A stretch of 64,000 bases of DNA from Dimorphilus gyrociliatus. Its lineage: Eukaryota; Annelida; Polychaeta; Dinophilidae. Shown piece after piece: positions 1-12,990 of the stretch. The stretch's first letter is position 1; each line of letters starts with the position of its first letter. Where the stretch lies: the NCBI GenBank assembly GCA_904063045.1, contig CAJFCJ010000003.1, forward strand, positions 2,466,504 through 2,530,503, in the 5' to 3' direction. A program made the translations under genes and the position numbers. The notes under the pieces are model-generated. The model had not been told where the DNA came from and searched no databases. It worked only from the letters and a program-made list of their open reading frames with translations.

Positions 1-403
1 TGCGATATTCTAATAGTTGGTACTACTTCCGGTTTACGAAGCTCGTAAGAAAAAGATTATGATTTTTTTGTATAGTATTTATAGAGATAACTAATAATTT
101 ACAGAACAAAAAAAAATACGAAGTTAATTCTTATTTCAAATAATTTTATACGAAAATGCGCTATAAACATAGCAGCCGATACCCGTTTGAAATTTTATAA
201 CAATAGTTTTATAATCATAGTTTTAACAATAACGGCGAATTTGGATATTTTATAATTATATATTACTTAATTATATAGTTACGTTTGTTTTTTCGGAAAG
301 TTATGAAGAATTCTGGCAATTTGTGTAAATATTCAAGTCTGAACTTGTAAACAAAATTGATTATACAAAATTCTTTATTCCAAAATAGGAAAATAACATC
401 AAG

Positions 404-3400
404 ATGAACTTTAATAAATGCCAAAGTTGTGTCAATAACGGTTAGTATGTATAGATTCATTACAGAACAGATTTAAGATATTATATTCAAATTATAGAAG
501 CTGAACTGACAAAGCTACACAGAGAGAGGCAAGTGGCTCTCGAGGAATTATCGCAATGCAAAGTAATACTTTTCTAATGTAGCATTTTTTAAAGTTTTCT
601 CCTAATAATATAATAACTAATAGGCTGATAAGGAGTTTGTTTGGTCATTATGGAAGAGATTACAAATAGCCAATCCGGATATCACTCAGGCTATTAATCT
701 CGTTATTCAAAGGTATTGTTGTATTTGTTGACTTTTTCTGTCCTCTCTAATACAATAAAAAATTTTTGTAGGGAAAAAGAAAAAGGTGAAGAAAAAGATA
801 AAAAGATTCTTCAAATCTTGCAAAATAAAGATGAACAGATATCTTCCTTAAAAAATAATCTGAACGCATATTCTATAGAGTTAAATGAGACAACATCTAT
901 GTAAGAGATATATTTAACAATGAAAAAATGAAATATATAATTTTATTACCAACTGAATTACAGAAAGCAAACCCTTCAGAATAAAATCCTCACTCTTTCG
1001 CAAGAGACAGAAGCTTTAAAGTTTAGGTTACAAGAATTTGAAGAACAAAACAGTTTAAAACGTGTTGAAGAGTTGAACAGAATTAATTGTAATCTAACAG
1101 AAGAAATAAATAATTTACAAAGTCTTGTAAAATCTCAAAGTGAAGAATTAGTGACTTTGGAAAATGAAAATAAAGAGCTAAAGAAAAGTTTAGATGAACT
1201 TGATCCGAAATTAAAACGCTTTGAAAGTTCTTATGAACAATTTGAAATTAAGGTATACATGTTTTATTGATACGAGATAAGTCTAAATTTGCTAAATTGC
1301 AACTTGAAAGGACAAAGAAAATGTTGAAAGTTTGATAACTTTAAAGGAAGAGGTGCTTCGTTTACGAGCCGAAATTAATAATAAAGCCATAGAGTTGGAA
1401 TCTTGCAGGTTTTTTTTAATCTTCGCTTTAAATCGAAAACTTATTGCTTTCTATCCGCTAGAGAAGAGCTTAAAGAATTATGGAATACGCATACCCAAAC
1501 CACAGATCATGCCTCACAGCAATCTAATTTGATAAAAAAATTACAAAATTTACAAAAGGATACAGAATCAGGTTATTTCTGTAAATTTTCATTATCTTTC
1601 ATGTGTGATATGTAATTTTACTTTTTAACAATCAGTTATTAATAAACAAGAAGATGCTTATTCTCAAGAAACAAATTCTTGGCAGCAGGTAAAAGAAACC
1701 TAAATTGAAATTAAATTGTTTCATTCTCCTCTCCTTTTTTTTAGATGTATAATGAGTTAGACAATCGGTATAGACTCCTAATGCAATCAGAAAGTGATGC
1801 ACAGAAAGAACTTAGAAGATTAAAGTCAACATTGTCTGAAAAGGATTTCAATCTCTCCTCGTTACATAAGCAAATAAAAAATTTATGTTCAATAGTAAAC
1901 TACGATAATTTTGCTGAAAATAATGATGAAGAAGTAGGTATTTGTACGGATGATTTAGAGTTGCAAGTTAAGCTATTAGAGGAAAAACTAAAAGAAAAGA
2001 ACAGACTAGAAAGTGAAGATGACACTGAATTTCCCAGGGCGAATAGTGCTATTTTAGAAAAGCGAATAAAATGTTTAGAAGAAAAATTAACTAATACTGA
2101 GGATATGCTTTCAATCAAGGTAAAAATATTTACGCTTTCTAAATATTATGTTAAAATAATTGTCCATTTGTGGTAAAGAGAGAAGAATTGGAAGAATTAC
2201 GACAAGCTCACGATAGAAGAAAGGAAAGACTGAAATCAATTAATTCACAATATAAACTTAGTAAAAAGCAGTTGAAAACCTATGAGCAATATGAAAAAGA
2301 TATGTAAGAATAAAATTGTTGTCATATATAAATCCAGTTTGTTCATTATCTTTTAAACTAAAGGAAGGAACAAAAAAATTCTTTCAAAGCCCTTTCAAGA
2401 CCATCAGCAGCTTCCTTAAGAAAAGAAAATACAAAAGAAGTTTGGAATGAACTTGGTATCTTAAGAAAAGAGAATAAAAATCTAATAATGGAGAGGTAGT
2501 TATTTTTTCTAGAGTCTAATCAGAATTTATTATTTATACCTTTAACTTTGAAGAATGAATTTACAAGAAAAATTGGATGACTATAAAGTTAGAGGCGCTC
2601 AAGATGCTGCCGCTTTACATGAACTGAGAGTTTGTTTACAACAAGAAAAAGAAGGTATGTTACATTTTTTGATTTCAATTATTTTTTCATGATTGGATTT
2701 ATGTTCCCATTAGAATTAAAATTTCAAATACAACAAGCAAGATTAGAGGTTGAGAATAGAGGTCCACCGCCATATTTAATAAAACGAATTAAAGATTTAG
2801 AAGAAGAAAGTAGGTCTATAAAATTACAATTGGACGAGCAGCAAGTCGAAGTAGAGCAACTTCGAGAAGAGAGAAATTTCTTAATAGAGCAATCTAGGTT
2901 TAAAATTATTTTTATTTCTCTTTATTTGGAAAAGGGTGCGGTTTTTTTTTTTCATTGCTGAAAATTTGCTTTTTTTTTAAAGAATTCACAAAAAAGAAAT
3001 AAATAAAGCCAAGCAAGAAATAGCTGAGAAGCATATCGAATTTATCAACGTTAAAAAGGATCTTACTGTTGCCCAGAGAACTATTAAAAAATTGAATAGA
3101 AGACGAGCTATGCTCTCATCAAGCAGAAATAGCATTCACAAGGTTACTATCGTATAACAAATTCTCCTTGTAATATTTAATGGACAAAGCTGTTATCGTT
3201 CTTGTTTCTTGTTTTTACCAAAATAGAAGCAGCCATTAGCGGCACTGTCCCGAATATTGGATGATCAACCTACAGAGGACGAATGGATCGATGAATATAT
3301 TGAAGAACAAAGACCAATTAGAAAAGAAATAAATCAAAAACCTTTAAAGAACAAGGTATATTCTTAAATTTTAACCTATATGGAAGAAAAGCTAGGTCAA

Positions 3401-5193
3401 AAGTGCTGAAGTCGAATGTGTCTTTTAGAGAAGTGAAGATGATTTTATGAAAGATAAACCAATAAAAGAGAAACAGTATAGATCAAGAGCCACTTCACCG
3501 GTAACTGTCCACGAGCAACGGAGTGACTCCAAAGTACAAAAACAACAAACGATTGCTTTAAAACAAAGAATTTCCGCTCTAAATAAACAGGTTTTTTCAG
3601 TTATTTTTTTTCCAAAATTGAATTACATTGACATCAAATGTATTTTTAGGTTTCTTTACTAAAGCAAAGTAGATCCGCTGTACAAAAATCTGAAAGAGAC
3701 TTACGAAAACAATGTGAAGCCTTAAAATATGATTTATCTTTGACAAATCAGAGGTTAAACTCTTCCAAAAATGCTGTTGATCGACTGCAATGCGATCTTG
3801 ATAGATTAAGGGCTGATAAAGAAACCCTGGTGCTAAAACTAGAAGAGAGAGAGGGATCTGTAGATGAATCTGTCAATACTGAAGATATGGTATAACAATT
3901 TCATTATACTTAAGTCTAATAGACCTTTCTACAAATTTTACTATTCAGATAACAAAATCAGAAGCTGAATGGGCAATGCAGTCAGCGAGGCTTAGAGCAG
4001 CTAATGCAGATATAACACGTCAAAGTTGTCAAATCAGAAAACTAAAGCAGGAATTATCGGACCAAAGTGAACGCAGTATAGCTGCAAATGAAAAGTAATT
4101 AAGAGTTTGGTTATACATTTCAAATATATATATATATGTATGTTTTTTTCCATTCATTTTCAGAAACAATCGATTAGAAAGGGATTTAATTTCTAAGAGA
4201 AAGCTTCTCGAAGAGTTTAGAAATAAATTGAACAAAGCTGAACTACAGCAAGAATCTAGAGCACGAAATTCTGCCGAGACAGAAGCAAAAATAGAATCAC
4301 TTACAGAGCTTTCTTCCCGTCAAAAGGTTCAAATTGAATCTCTCAAGCAAAGCTTGAATGCAGCAAACAAAATACGATACGAGGCCGAAGATAAACTCAA
4401 CAAAGTAACGAACGAACTGGATAAAAAGGTGTATTTGCATTTTCTTCTTTAACTTAACATTAATAATGCTTCTGTTCAATACTCTTAGAACCGTCAATTA
4501 AGTGATGCTCGGAAGTCGAAAAATGAATTACAGACGGTTGTTAAAGATGTAGAAAATGCTGCGGAATCTCACATGAAAGATTTGGCTTCGCAAAGCGAAT
4601 CAGCTCTATCAAATGCTCATCGCCACTTAAAAACTACAGAGAATCGTTTGGCTCAGTACCAACAGTTTATTAAAACTTTTTCGAATGAACTATTGGTTTC
4701 TTTATACGAAAATAGGACTGCATTGAGGAGGAAAGAAGAAGATGAGCTTAAAAAGTCAAGAAAGGAAGACGATGGCGATGAAGCGCTGGATAAAGCTAAA
4801 AAAACAGCTGCAGGTATTTTAAATCTTAGTCATTCGGACCTGGAAGAAATTCTTACTGGAAATAGTGATATTGAGAGTAAAGAAAGTAGCCTCTGCTTTG
4901 TAAGTATTCGATTATTAGCATAGAGGTTGAAATACTTGTACGGTTACATAAGAAATATTTTAACTAGGATTCTGACCCAAAATTACACGAAGAAATGCGT
5001 AAAGATCAAAGATGGATGAGAAAAGTACGAAAGTTACTTCGTGAAAAGGTAATTTTCATTAATATTAATAAAATAAATTGTTGAATAGCTGATTTTTCTA
5101 ATTTATTACGTTTTCTAGGAATTCGCTTTTACTCTAACTCAAGCTTTCATGGAAAAAGTCTCTGAAAAATGTCACTTAACCGCTCTATTGTAA
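404..5193 (+). CDS. CNTLN: Centlein (centrosomal coiled-coil protein), 22 exons
   Basis: Centlein is a centriole/centrosome linker protein in vertebrates. Exons read by hand: 404-440, 498-562, 624-712, 772-900, 964-1252, 1311-1408, 1462-1571, 1636-1688, 1745-2119, 2179-2303, 2364-2495, 2554-2654, 2714-2897, 2983-3142, 3227-3355, 3429-3590, 3650-3889, 3949-4094, 4164-4428, 4489-4899, 4968-5048, 5119-5193. All phases join, giving about 1151 residues, somewhat shorter than the human protein (about 1400). Nearly the whole protein is Lys/Glu-rich coiled coil. Two stretches identify it: DKEFVWSLWKRLQIANPD near the N-terminus, and the C-terminal AAGILNLSHSDLEEIL followed by a conserved helix with a WMRKVRKLL core. 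Both match my memory of vertebrate centlein. The Met at 404 joins in phase, but a further 5' exon before the window cannot be excluded. Identity is fairly sure; single exon limits less so. Confidence 0.85.
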
Positions 5194-6373
5194 CTAAATT
5201 AACTTGAAATACTAAACTAGATTATTTCTGCAATTAGCTGTATTTATGTTTTTTGTTTATAACATTTGCAAAAGGATGTCTTACTTTCTTTTTTTAATAA
5301 GAAAAGTAACGTTTATTAAATGGGAAAATTCATTCTATATTTCAAGTCATTATGTAAGTAAAACTCTATAAAATTCATGATTTTTATAAAGGGCTGGTTG
5401 TTTTGTATAGTTCTATGGATTTAGTTTACAATATTCACCATAGAACAAATATAACAAAACAATTTCTGATATAGATTATACAGCATGAGGTAATATTGCT
5501 GTGCTAATCTTTAACATTCATTTTAAACAGTTTACAGTCTTGTTAAGTTATACAATAGATAAAGTTTATTACCAATTCTTTCCATTTACCAGCATTGTAG
5601 ATATTGTATTATTTACATTAAAATTGATAAAAAAGGTATTACAACTTATTAGAGCTGTCTTTCTTCATGTTTTTGCCGCGTTGCACTTCAATTGTTGATT
5701 AGATCAATTTACATATTGCGTTCATACCGAATGAGAAGCAATTTACTATGCCTAATAAATTTCAGTTTGACTTAATTTAGATGAATTTGTAATTTTATCA
5801 ACAGATATCTGAATCGATCTCGATACATTCTAGCATAGGCTGATGTCGAAGCCGTATTGTTCTTTTTCTGATAAACAGTATTGGACTGAGCAATTTATTG
5901 ATGCGATAAAAAACAAGAATTATTCTTATGTTATATTATTTATAGAACAATAGATAAACCGAAGATCCCTTTGACATTAAACATTATGAGAAAACAAAGT
6001 TTTTCAATATAATCTACATAATTCTAATCAATTTTGTATAAAATTTTATTTTTAACGAATCAATAAGGGCTATGAAAGTTTAAAGTCTTTGAAATACATT
6101 GTTAATGTATTGAACGATTGCTTGGGGAACTGCCGCAGCTAAATAAAAAAAAATTGAAAATAGACTTACTTTTAGGCTTTAAAAAAATTAAATATTTCTT
6201 TTGATAATAATTAAATTACAGCTATAAGTTAATCATTTGAAAAAAGCCTAAATAGTATCAGATTACCCGCCTATAAACAAACATGGCGTATCTCCCAGAC
6301 AACGACACAAACTTCCGTTAGCATATTCAAAAACATCTTGAAGGAGTTAGAAAGAGTAAAGTAGCTGGAAATA
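5194..6373. other. Intergenic, CNTLN 3' flank to SPMIP11-like gene
   Basis: AT-rich, no supported coding region. A 65-codon open stretch at 5501-5698 is of hydrophobic, A/T-driven composition and has no recognisable family. The sequence ACATGGCGTATC near 6283, about 90 bp before the next start codon, resembles a weak YY1-type ATGGCG core. Confidence 0.5.
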
Positions 6374-7373
6374 ATGGCTTTTTTCGGTGTTAATCACTTA
6401 GGATATCAAGATCACATCCAAGAGCATGTACGACTTCCGGATGTACATAGTCCCCAGTATGTATTTAGATCGGGAAAGTATAGAGACCCTGAATATAAAA
6501 TGCCGCCCATTGTCGATCGAAACGAACTACCTCAACCTTCTTTGATTCCTCGAAATCAAACATCTGGATACGGTGCAGGACCAATGGGAAGTTATAAAGA
6601 ATTAATGAGACTACGACATAAACATGTCCGAGTGCCGCAAGGTAGACTCATAAGAACTTATTTAGCCTAATTCAAACTGTATCTATATATATATATATGC
6701 ATTAAATATCGATTAAAGAAAATCTTTGTTTTCAAAAATCGACTTTTTTCACCTGTATATAACCCCACCTGGCTCTAAAGCTTAACTTTAATCAGTAAAA
6801 ATAACTTTCTGTTTTTTTTCTCAATATTTAAAAACTATAGAACCAATTGATGTCTATCGTCGACCATGCGTTAATTCCCATTGGACAGCTGAATTTAGAA
6901 AGGATGAACCTTTACAAGAAAGAGAAGCTTGGACAAAAACGGCCAGATTTGTCCATAAAAACAGTGAAATGACAAAGTAAGTAATATCTAAAAAGTTGTT
7001 AAATACTCTTAATCTTTAATCTTTAATCTTTGTAAACAAACTTATAAAATAATTGAATAATTTGTATAGATATTTTTTATAAAAAAAAGTCCTATAGGAA
7101 AAATATAGTAAAAAAAATTGAAAAGAAAAAGTAGTGAGTAAATAGTTTAATAGGCCAAGGACCGTTTTTTCAAACCCAAACGGATATTTTATTGAATAAA
7201 GTCCATTATATTGAACGGGCTATTTTTAGATTATTCGAATTTTATGTCTAAAAATTAGATGATTCGAATTTTTTTGTTTAATGATGATAGTCTATCTCTT
7301 ATATTAATTTTTTTTTTAATTCAGATTTGTGGATGAAATGGCAATGACAAACAGATTATTTAGTATGTTCTAA
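6374..7373 (+). CDS. SPMIP11: Sperm microtubule inner protein 11-like (TEX49-like)
   Basis: Small protein of about 150 residues in three exons: 6374-6641, 6841-6976, 7325-7373, joined in phase and ending at TAA 7371-7373. It starts MAFFGVNHLGYQDHIQEH, very like the MAFF..LLGYQ start I recall for mammalian TEX49/SPMIP11. The second and third exons give an HWTAEFRKDEP segment and a terminal MTKFVDEMAMTNRLFSMF that parallels the vertebrate ending (T-R-F-M-D...N-D-R-T-F-S-L-Y). In mammals this protein lies inside sperm axonemal doublet microtubules; a role in sperm or cilia here is inference. No membrane segment or signal peptide is seen. The start is the first ATG of a clean exon. The gene lies just downstream of a centriolar gene but has its own 5' flank. 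Confidence 0.75.
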
Positions 7374-8007
7374 AAAAGGACTACGTCAGGCAGATTGTTT
7401 TCAAACCACCAATTGACATTTCCCTGCTACGTTTATTACTATTACAGGTCATATAGGACTTTGTTTTTATTACATAAGGCTTTTTAGCACGTGTAGTGCT
7501 TATAGGCCTAACAACAACGATTTCAAATTTTTTTAATTGCGTATATGTGCCAATTTATTAGAAAATACAGAGAAATTAAAACATCATTCAAAAATGAAAA
7601 TATTTAAAAATATTAGATAATATAATATCAATTAAAAACATTGTAAGGCTAAATAATTTAAAGATACATGAGACAAGTGCTGCCATCTTGTCAACATGCA
7701 CTGAAGCAAAAGTGGTCAGCTGATTTATTTCACTATAAATAGCCTATAAACATGGATATAAGTTAGTCTAAAACCTCCGACAACACGACACAACTAAATC
7801 AACCTCCGATTTGGAAGGAGCAATCAAACCTTTCTCTATATCGTCAGGACCAACATTGTAGGTAATTGATTATTCCAATCAATTATTATTTGTACTTGTT
7901 GAACGATATAAAGAAACTGATTAATCCTGTTCCTATATTTAGTATCATAAACATATTATCTTATTTTCGTATGTCATTATATTCTTCATAAACAGTCATA
8001 TAGAAAA
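7374..8007. other. Intergenic with candidate UCP promoter elements
   Basis: No coding region. A YY1-like element GCTGCCATCTTG (7679-7690; the other strand reads CAAGATGGCAGC) and a TATAAATA box near 7734 lie within about 330 bp of the UCP start codon, a plausible promoter arrangement. The function of both is inferred from consensus only. Confidence 0.4.
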
Positions 8008-10742
8008 ATGGCACCATCCTCTTCGAAACAAGACCCTCCATTAATCGCTAAATTAGCTAGCGCTGGTCTAGCAGCATGTGTGGCTGATGGAATGACGTTT
8101 CCTTTGGATTTTGCTAAAGTTCAATTACAGGTATTTTAAGGTTTTATGTGTGAAGTGTACCACCAATTGAATGCTTCTCGAATGATCTCTGTCTCACGCT
8201 TTTCAGTGTGTTCTAAACATTTTACTTCAGGTTGAAAGACCTCGAAGAAGAAAGAAGGCCAAGGCCATCTATAGAAAAACAACTTGTTTATGTCTTGTTT
8301 GTCGCACTTTTTCGAAGCATTCAATTACCTTTATCAATAAACAGCCCCTGTCTTGCAATTTATCAAGAACTATTTGCCTATTTGGATGAATAGTTTTAAA
8401 GCAAATGAACCTATGAGCTGTCACAGTTAATTCTATTGAAAATAATTTTATTTTTCTCTAACGTTTTCAGAAAAATAAGAAGGCCAAGATGAAGATTTGG
8501 GGAGGGAGGGCTGGGTTTTCAGGTGCTTGCTGACAGAGCGAAATGGGAATTAAAAGGTGTTTTCTTAAAAAAAATCACAAACTAACAATAGGCAATCTGT
8601 ATTTTCAACTCAATATTTATAAACAGATGGAGTGAATGTTTTAATAGGACTTTTTGTAATAGATTGTAATAGATTGCTGTTCCTTTTCAAGCAGTAGCAA
8701 AAAAAATGATAAAATATTTGAACTCTTTGAAAGGATTGATAGGTGTTTATTTGACCACGCTATATGTAAAATCATCTTATACTATATATTATCAGATTGA
8801 CAGAAAAATAGAAACGATAAGAAAAGGAATTGTTATCGTGACTATAAAATGTAATTTCGCTTATCAGTATATTTTTTTTACTTAACTAAAAGATATACAA
8901 AGATGAGAAGAAGAGAAAAACAAGAATATTTATCAATATATACTGTATATTCAATAACAGGCATACAGTTACATTCAATGAAAAAACTATTGTGTTTGTT
9001 TTTAAGCACTAAAAGCAAGTCGGTCAGGTGTTTCTTATCCTTTTGCCCTTTCTTGCTCCATAATCTTAATATAAAACCTTAATTACTTACGATTATGAAA
9101 TTTAAGACTTTTACTATTTGTCCGAACAGAAAACTGTGTTCCTTCCAGCAATTAATCTATTTATAATTAATTAGAACTTTGAAGATTTTTATAAGCCTTA
9201 TTGCTCAACCATATAAAAACAATCACACCATCTGTTTCTTTTTATGAATATCACAGAATTGCCTGATTTCATTTTAAATATTTCACTAATTAAAGGCGAT
9301 TGTCTCGGATAGATGATCGTTTTATATAAGATGTAAAAAGCTAACCATCCTGCTATATGTCGGATCTTAGATCCAAGGTGAAAAGAGTGCTACAAAACTA
9401 TACTCTGGGATGTTCGACTGTCTGACCAAAATATTTCGAAGCGGAGGTGTCCGTGCCATCTACAAGGGGTTGGTACCTGGTTTACAAAGACAAATGTGCT
9501 TCGCATCCGTCCGAATCGGCCTCTACGATCAGGTGAAGGGCAGCTATACGAAATTTTTTATGGGAAAGCAAAATCCTTCAGGAGAAAATTTTGGCATACG
9601 GATATTAGCAGGAATTACAACAGGAGGAATGGCTGTGTTATTCGCTCAACCAACTGACGTAGTTAAAGTTCGAATGCAGGCGCAAAAGGAAGGATTTGTT
9701 AGGTAATTAGAATTGATTTTTAAAATCGGTTAAATTAATTAATTATTCTTTAAAATGTTATGCTGGAGTTTTAATTCTACTTGTATTTCTATTTAAATTA
9801 ATGTCCATTGGACAATTGCCAACAATTCCAACGATTTATATTTTTAATATAAGCTTGCAACACGTGCTACATGTATGTTGTATATAGCTACCACTCCTTC
9901 AATATTACAATATTGATCAATATATTTGTATTTTGCATATGTATGTATAATTTAAAATTTATTGACCTTTATACTTGATGAACAGACTATGTGTCATACC
10001 TTAGAGCAAAGACGCTAGTGTTTATCAGACGCTGATCAATAACTAGAGAAAGAATGTAGATTTATACTGATACTTATCTTTATATAATAGTATATTCAAT
10101 TACGAATACTGTCATAAAATCTTAATAATTTGCCTTTATTTGTTAAATAGATATAAAGGATGTGTCGAAGCTTATGTTAAAATTGCTAGAACAGAAGGTA
10201 TAAGAGGGTTATGGAAGGGTACCCTACCAAATATGACACGGAATGCTGTTGTTAACGCTAGTGAATTAGTCACTTATGATTATATTAAAACTTCCATTCT
10301 CAAACATCAAATTCTCAAGGACGGTGTTCCTTGTCACTTTTTATCAGCGTTTGGAGCTGGATTTATCACAACAATATTCGCAAGTCCAATAGATGTTGTT
10401 AAAACAAGATTTATGAATTCGCCTCCAGGAGAATATAAAGGTGTTGTTAACTGTGCTACCTCAATGTTTCGCAATGAAGGGTTTTTTGCCTTTTACAAAG
10501 GGTTAGTATGATAAGTAATACTTTTTACACAACAGATAGGTTAAGATACTATTTCGTCATATATTCTTTATGATTGATAAGAATTGCATAATTAATTCTT
10601 TTCTTTTTTCATTGTGAACAGCTTTTGGCCGTCTTTCACAAGACTTGGATCTTGGAATATAGTAATGTTCGTAACATATGAACAATTTAAGAAGTTGTTT
10701 ATAATCAGAAAAAGCTCTAAAGACCCTAAAGAAATTCAATGA
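8008..10742 (+). CDS. Mitochondrial uncoupling protein-like carrier (SLC25 family)
   Basis: Four exons: 8008-8130, 9371-9702, 10151-10501, 10622-10742, in phase, 308 residues, matching the usual UCP1-3 length. It is an inner-membrane carrier of three repeats, each with its signature: PLDFAK (32-37), PTDVVK (135-140), PIDVVK (231-236). The segment [20 protein letters not shown] (172-191) and the following LVTYD are typical of UCPs and help separate them from oxoglutarate or dicarboxylate carriers. Known UCPs move protons or anions and lower membrane potential; the exact substrate here cannot be read. The first intron (1.24 kb) is far longer than the other introns (448 and 120 bp). An AATAAA lies near 10982, about 240 bp past the stop. 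The family is certain; which UCP paralogue it matches is not. Confidence 0.92.
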
Positions 10743-12990
10743 ATTTTAATAACATTATGATTTGTAACTGAAACTTGAATTTAACTATGTGTGAATTATC
10801 CAAGCTGTGAAAGTTAATTACGGTGTTGAATTTTCTTCCACTTCCGTGTGTGAATAGTGTTGAAATTACAGTATTCATAGTCTTCTTCCTTTTCAAAACA
10901 CATTGCATTTACATACGTGAATATTCGTTATTTCTTTCTCGCATATATTATGTATATATATTTTGTAAATGAATTATTTTAAATAAAAACAAATTGATAA
11001 CATCTACCACCATTAGTTAGTGTTATTTTCAATTAATTATCTTTCACTTTTGGTATAGATATATACATGTAAACGGTATTACAATGTTGTTTAAAAGTTA
11101 TGTTTCACATAAAAACATAAAAATTTCCAACACGGAAAACCATTCTTAAAATGAATGGATTATCTGAGTCATCTGTGTTTTCAAAACTTTACTCAAATGA
11201 TAATGAGTTTATCTCACAATGAAATACATATATTATTATTAATATATTGAATATGTTTCGAGTATTCAAATAAAATATTATTGAACTCAATATGCAAATG
11301 AGCTTTGAGATGAAGATATTCTCAAGATACCGCCATAAAAAACTCTTTTAGTTTATTTCAAATCATTAACTTTCTTTAAGTTAATCTGACTATTACATCA
11401 AAGAACAATTCTTTGAAATTTTTCTTGGGGTGTTGAGCCTGAAGCTCCGCCCACCTATCTAATGGGAAATAACTGTATCATACGGAAGGTTGACATAGCT
11501 AATTGTTTTTTTCAAAAGAATTTTGATTGAATAAGCATTGATCGAAGCCCTCTAATCTTATAAACAACCTTATTCCAAAAAAGCAAACGGTTAACCACAA
11601 TTAATTAATAAATGACATAAGAAAATACATTTATTCATAGATTTATGAAAGAAATGAGTATTAATGAATATTTTTTAATTCAAACGTAAAACTAAGCATT
11701 GTATCAATTTTATAAACTGAATTATTTAGTCCAAATTTCTGTAAAATCAATTATTGGGCTTGTATCGCCATCTGTTGTTTATATAAATGTTCTTTTTTCA
11801 TTAGCCTTGTAATTAGGTCTATCATGATTTTACTAATGTAATTTAGTTACTTATAAAATATAATAAGTTATTGTGTTATTTACACCGGCAAAAATGAAAG
11901 GAGATGAAAAATAGATAGGGTTAACTCTCAAAGCTATATTCAAAATTATATACTAGTTTAATTATCTTTATTAAAAATATATAATATTAGTATAATAATT
12001 TAACTACCAGATAGTCCAATGTGAAAGAAAAATTCACGATTAAAGATGATATCATAATGGTACTTCTAGGAAGCCAAAGAAAATAAATGGCGGATGAGAA
12101 ACTTTATTATATGTAATAAACTAATTGTCTATTTGTATCATCACATCATTTGTCTCATGGAGGAAAGGACTGTAAAATGTAGATGTTTATATAATATGCT
12201 AAAAATTTGTATCTAAATATTTTCCATGATATTTACTTGTCTATTGTTGTTTGTTGAAAAAAAGGAATAAAAGTAAATATAGCACAGTACTAGAAGTTAA
12301 TAGTCAAAACGCTGCTGAGTATATAAGAACTTCTTGCTCTTTCAAATTTAAATCAAATCAAAATACATAAATCGAATGCTCAAATAAACAAGTTAAACTA
12401 ATCTATTAAGTAGCATGAAGGATTTGATTGGTTTGTTATAGATAATGAATTTATATAAGAGGTAGAGATATCGTATGAACTAATAATTGACTACCTACTA
12501 GATGTTACATACCATTAATACTGAGGTTAAAGGTTTCAGGTATTGATATGTATAATTAAACTTAAGAAATAATTGCTGTGTTCATAGAAACGGTTTCAAT
12601 GTTTATACTTATATTATAATGATATACTAAACTAGTGTCAAGCAGAAATAACTTCCTTCTACCAACTTACTTAATTAAAAGATCTTTTGTTTAATCGGAA
12701 CAAGAAAAATATGAAAACGAAAGAAATACAGCATTAATTTACTCGATAGTTTTGTAGTCTGTTTGAAAAAGAAAGAATAATGTTATTTAAATATTTCTTC
12801 CTGTATTATACTCATTTTTAGTCTCATTATAGTTTCAATGAAAGGGGGAAAACTTCAAGGTAAAACTTCTACATCTAATGTTAATGATGAAAAATATGTT
12901 TATTAATATATGTAGATACATGATACATACATGCATATGTAATATATAAAAGTATACAGTCATTTTATCTGTGCTACAGAGTTAAGAGTA
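10743..12990. other. Intergenic between UCP and first GPCR
   Basis: About 2.2 kb, AT-rich, no supported gene. It holds one CTCF-like core on the minus strand (CGCCATCT, 11766-11773), an AAATGGCGG (12085-12093) and a TATATAAAAG box at 12943-12952, 39 bp before the GPCR start codon. Confidence 0.5.
12943..12952 (+). promoter_or_regulatory. Candidate TATA box of GPCR A
   Basis: TATATAAAAG stands 39 bp before the ATG at 12991. A start site about 30 bp downstream would leave a very short 5' leader. The call rests on consensus and spacing; the AT-rich background makes chance matches common. Confidence 0.35.

Noticed and set aside
404-5193. CEP290 or another large centrosomal coiled-coil protein
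   Set aside because: The first impression was a generic coiled coil, but the DKEFVWSLWKRLQ and ILNLSHSDLEEIL segments point to centlein.
8131-9370. Nested gene in the long first UCP intron
   Set aside because: Only a 62-codon minus-strand frame (8136-8324) exists, with no family or splice support.
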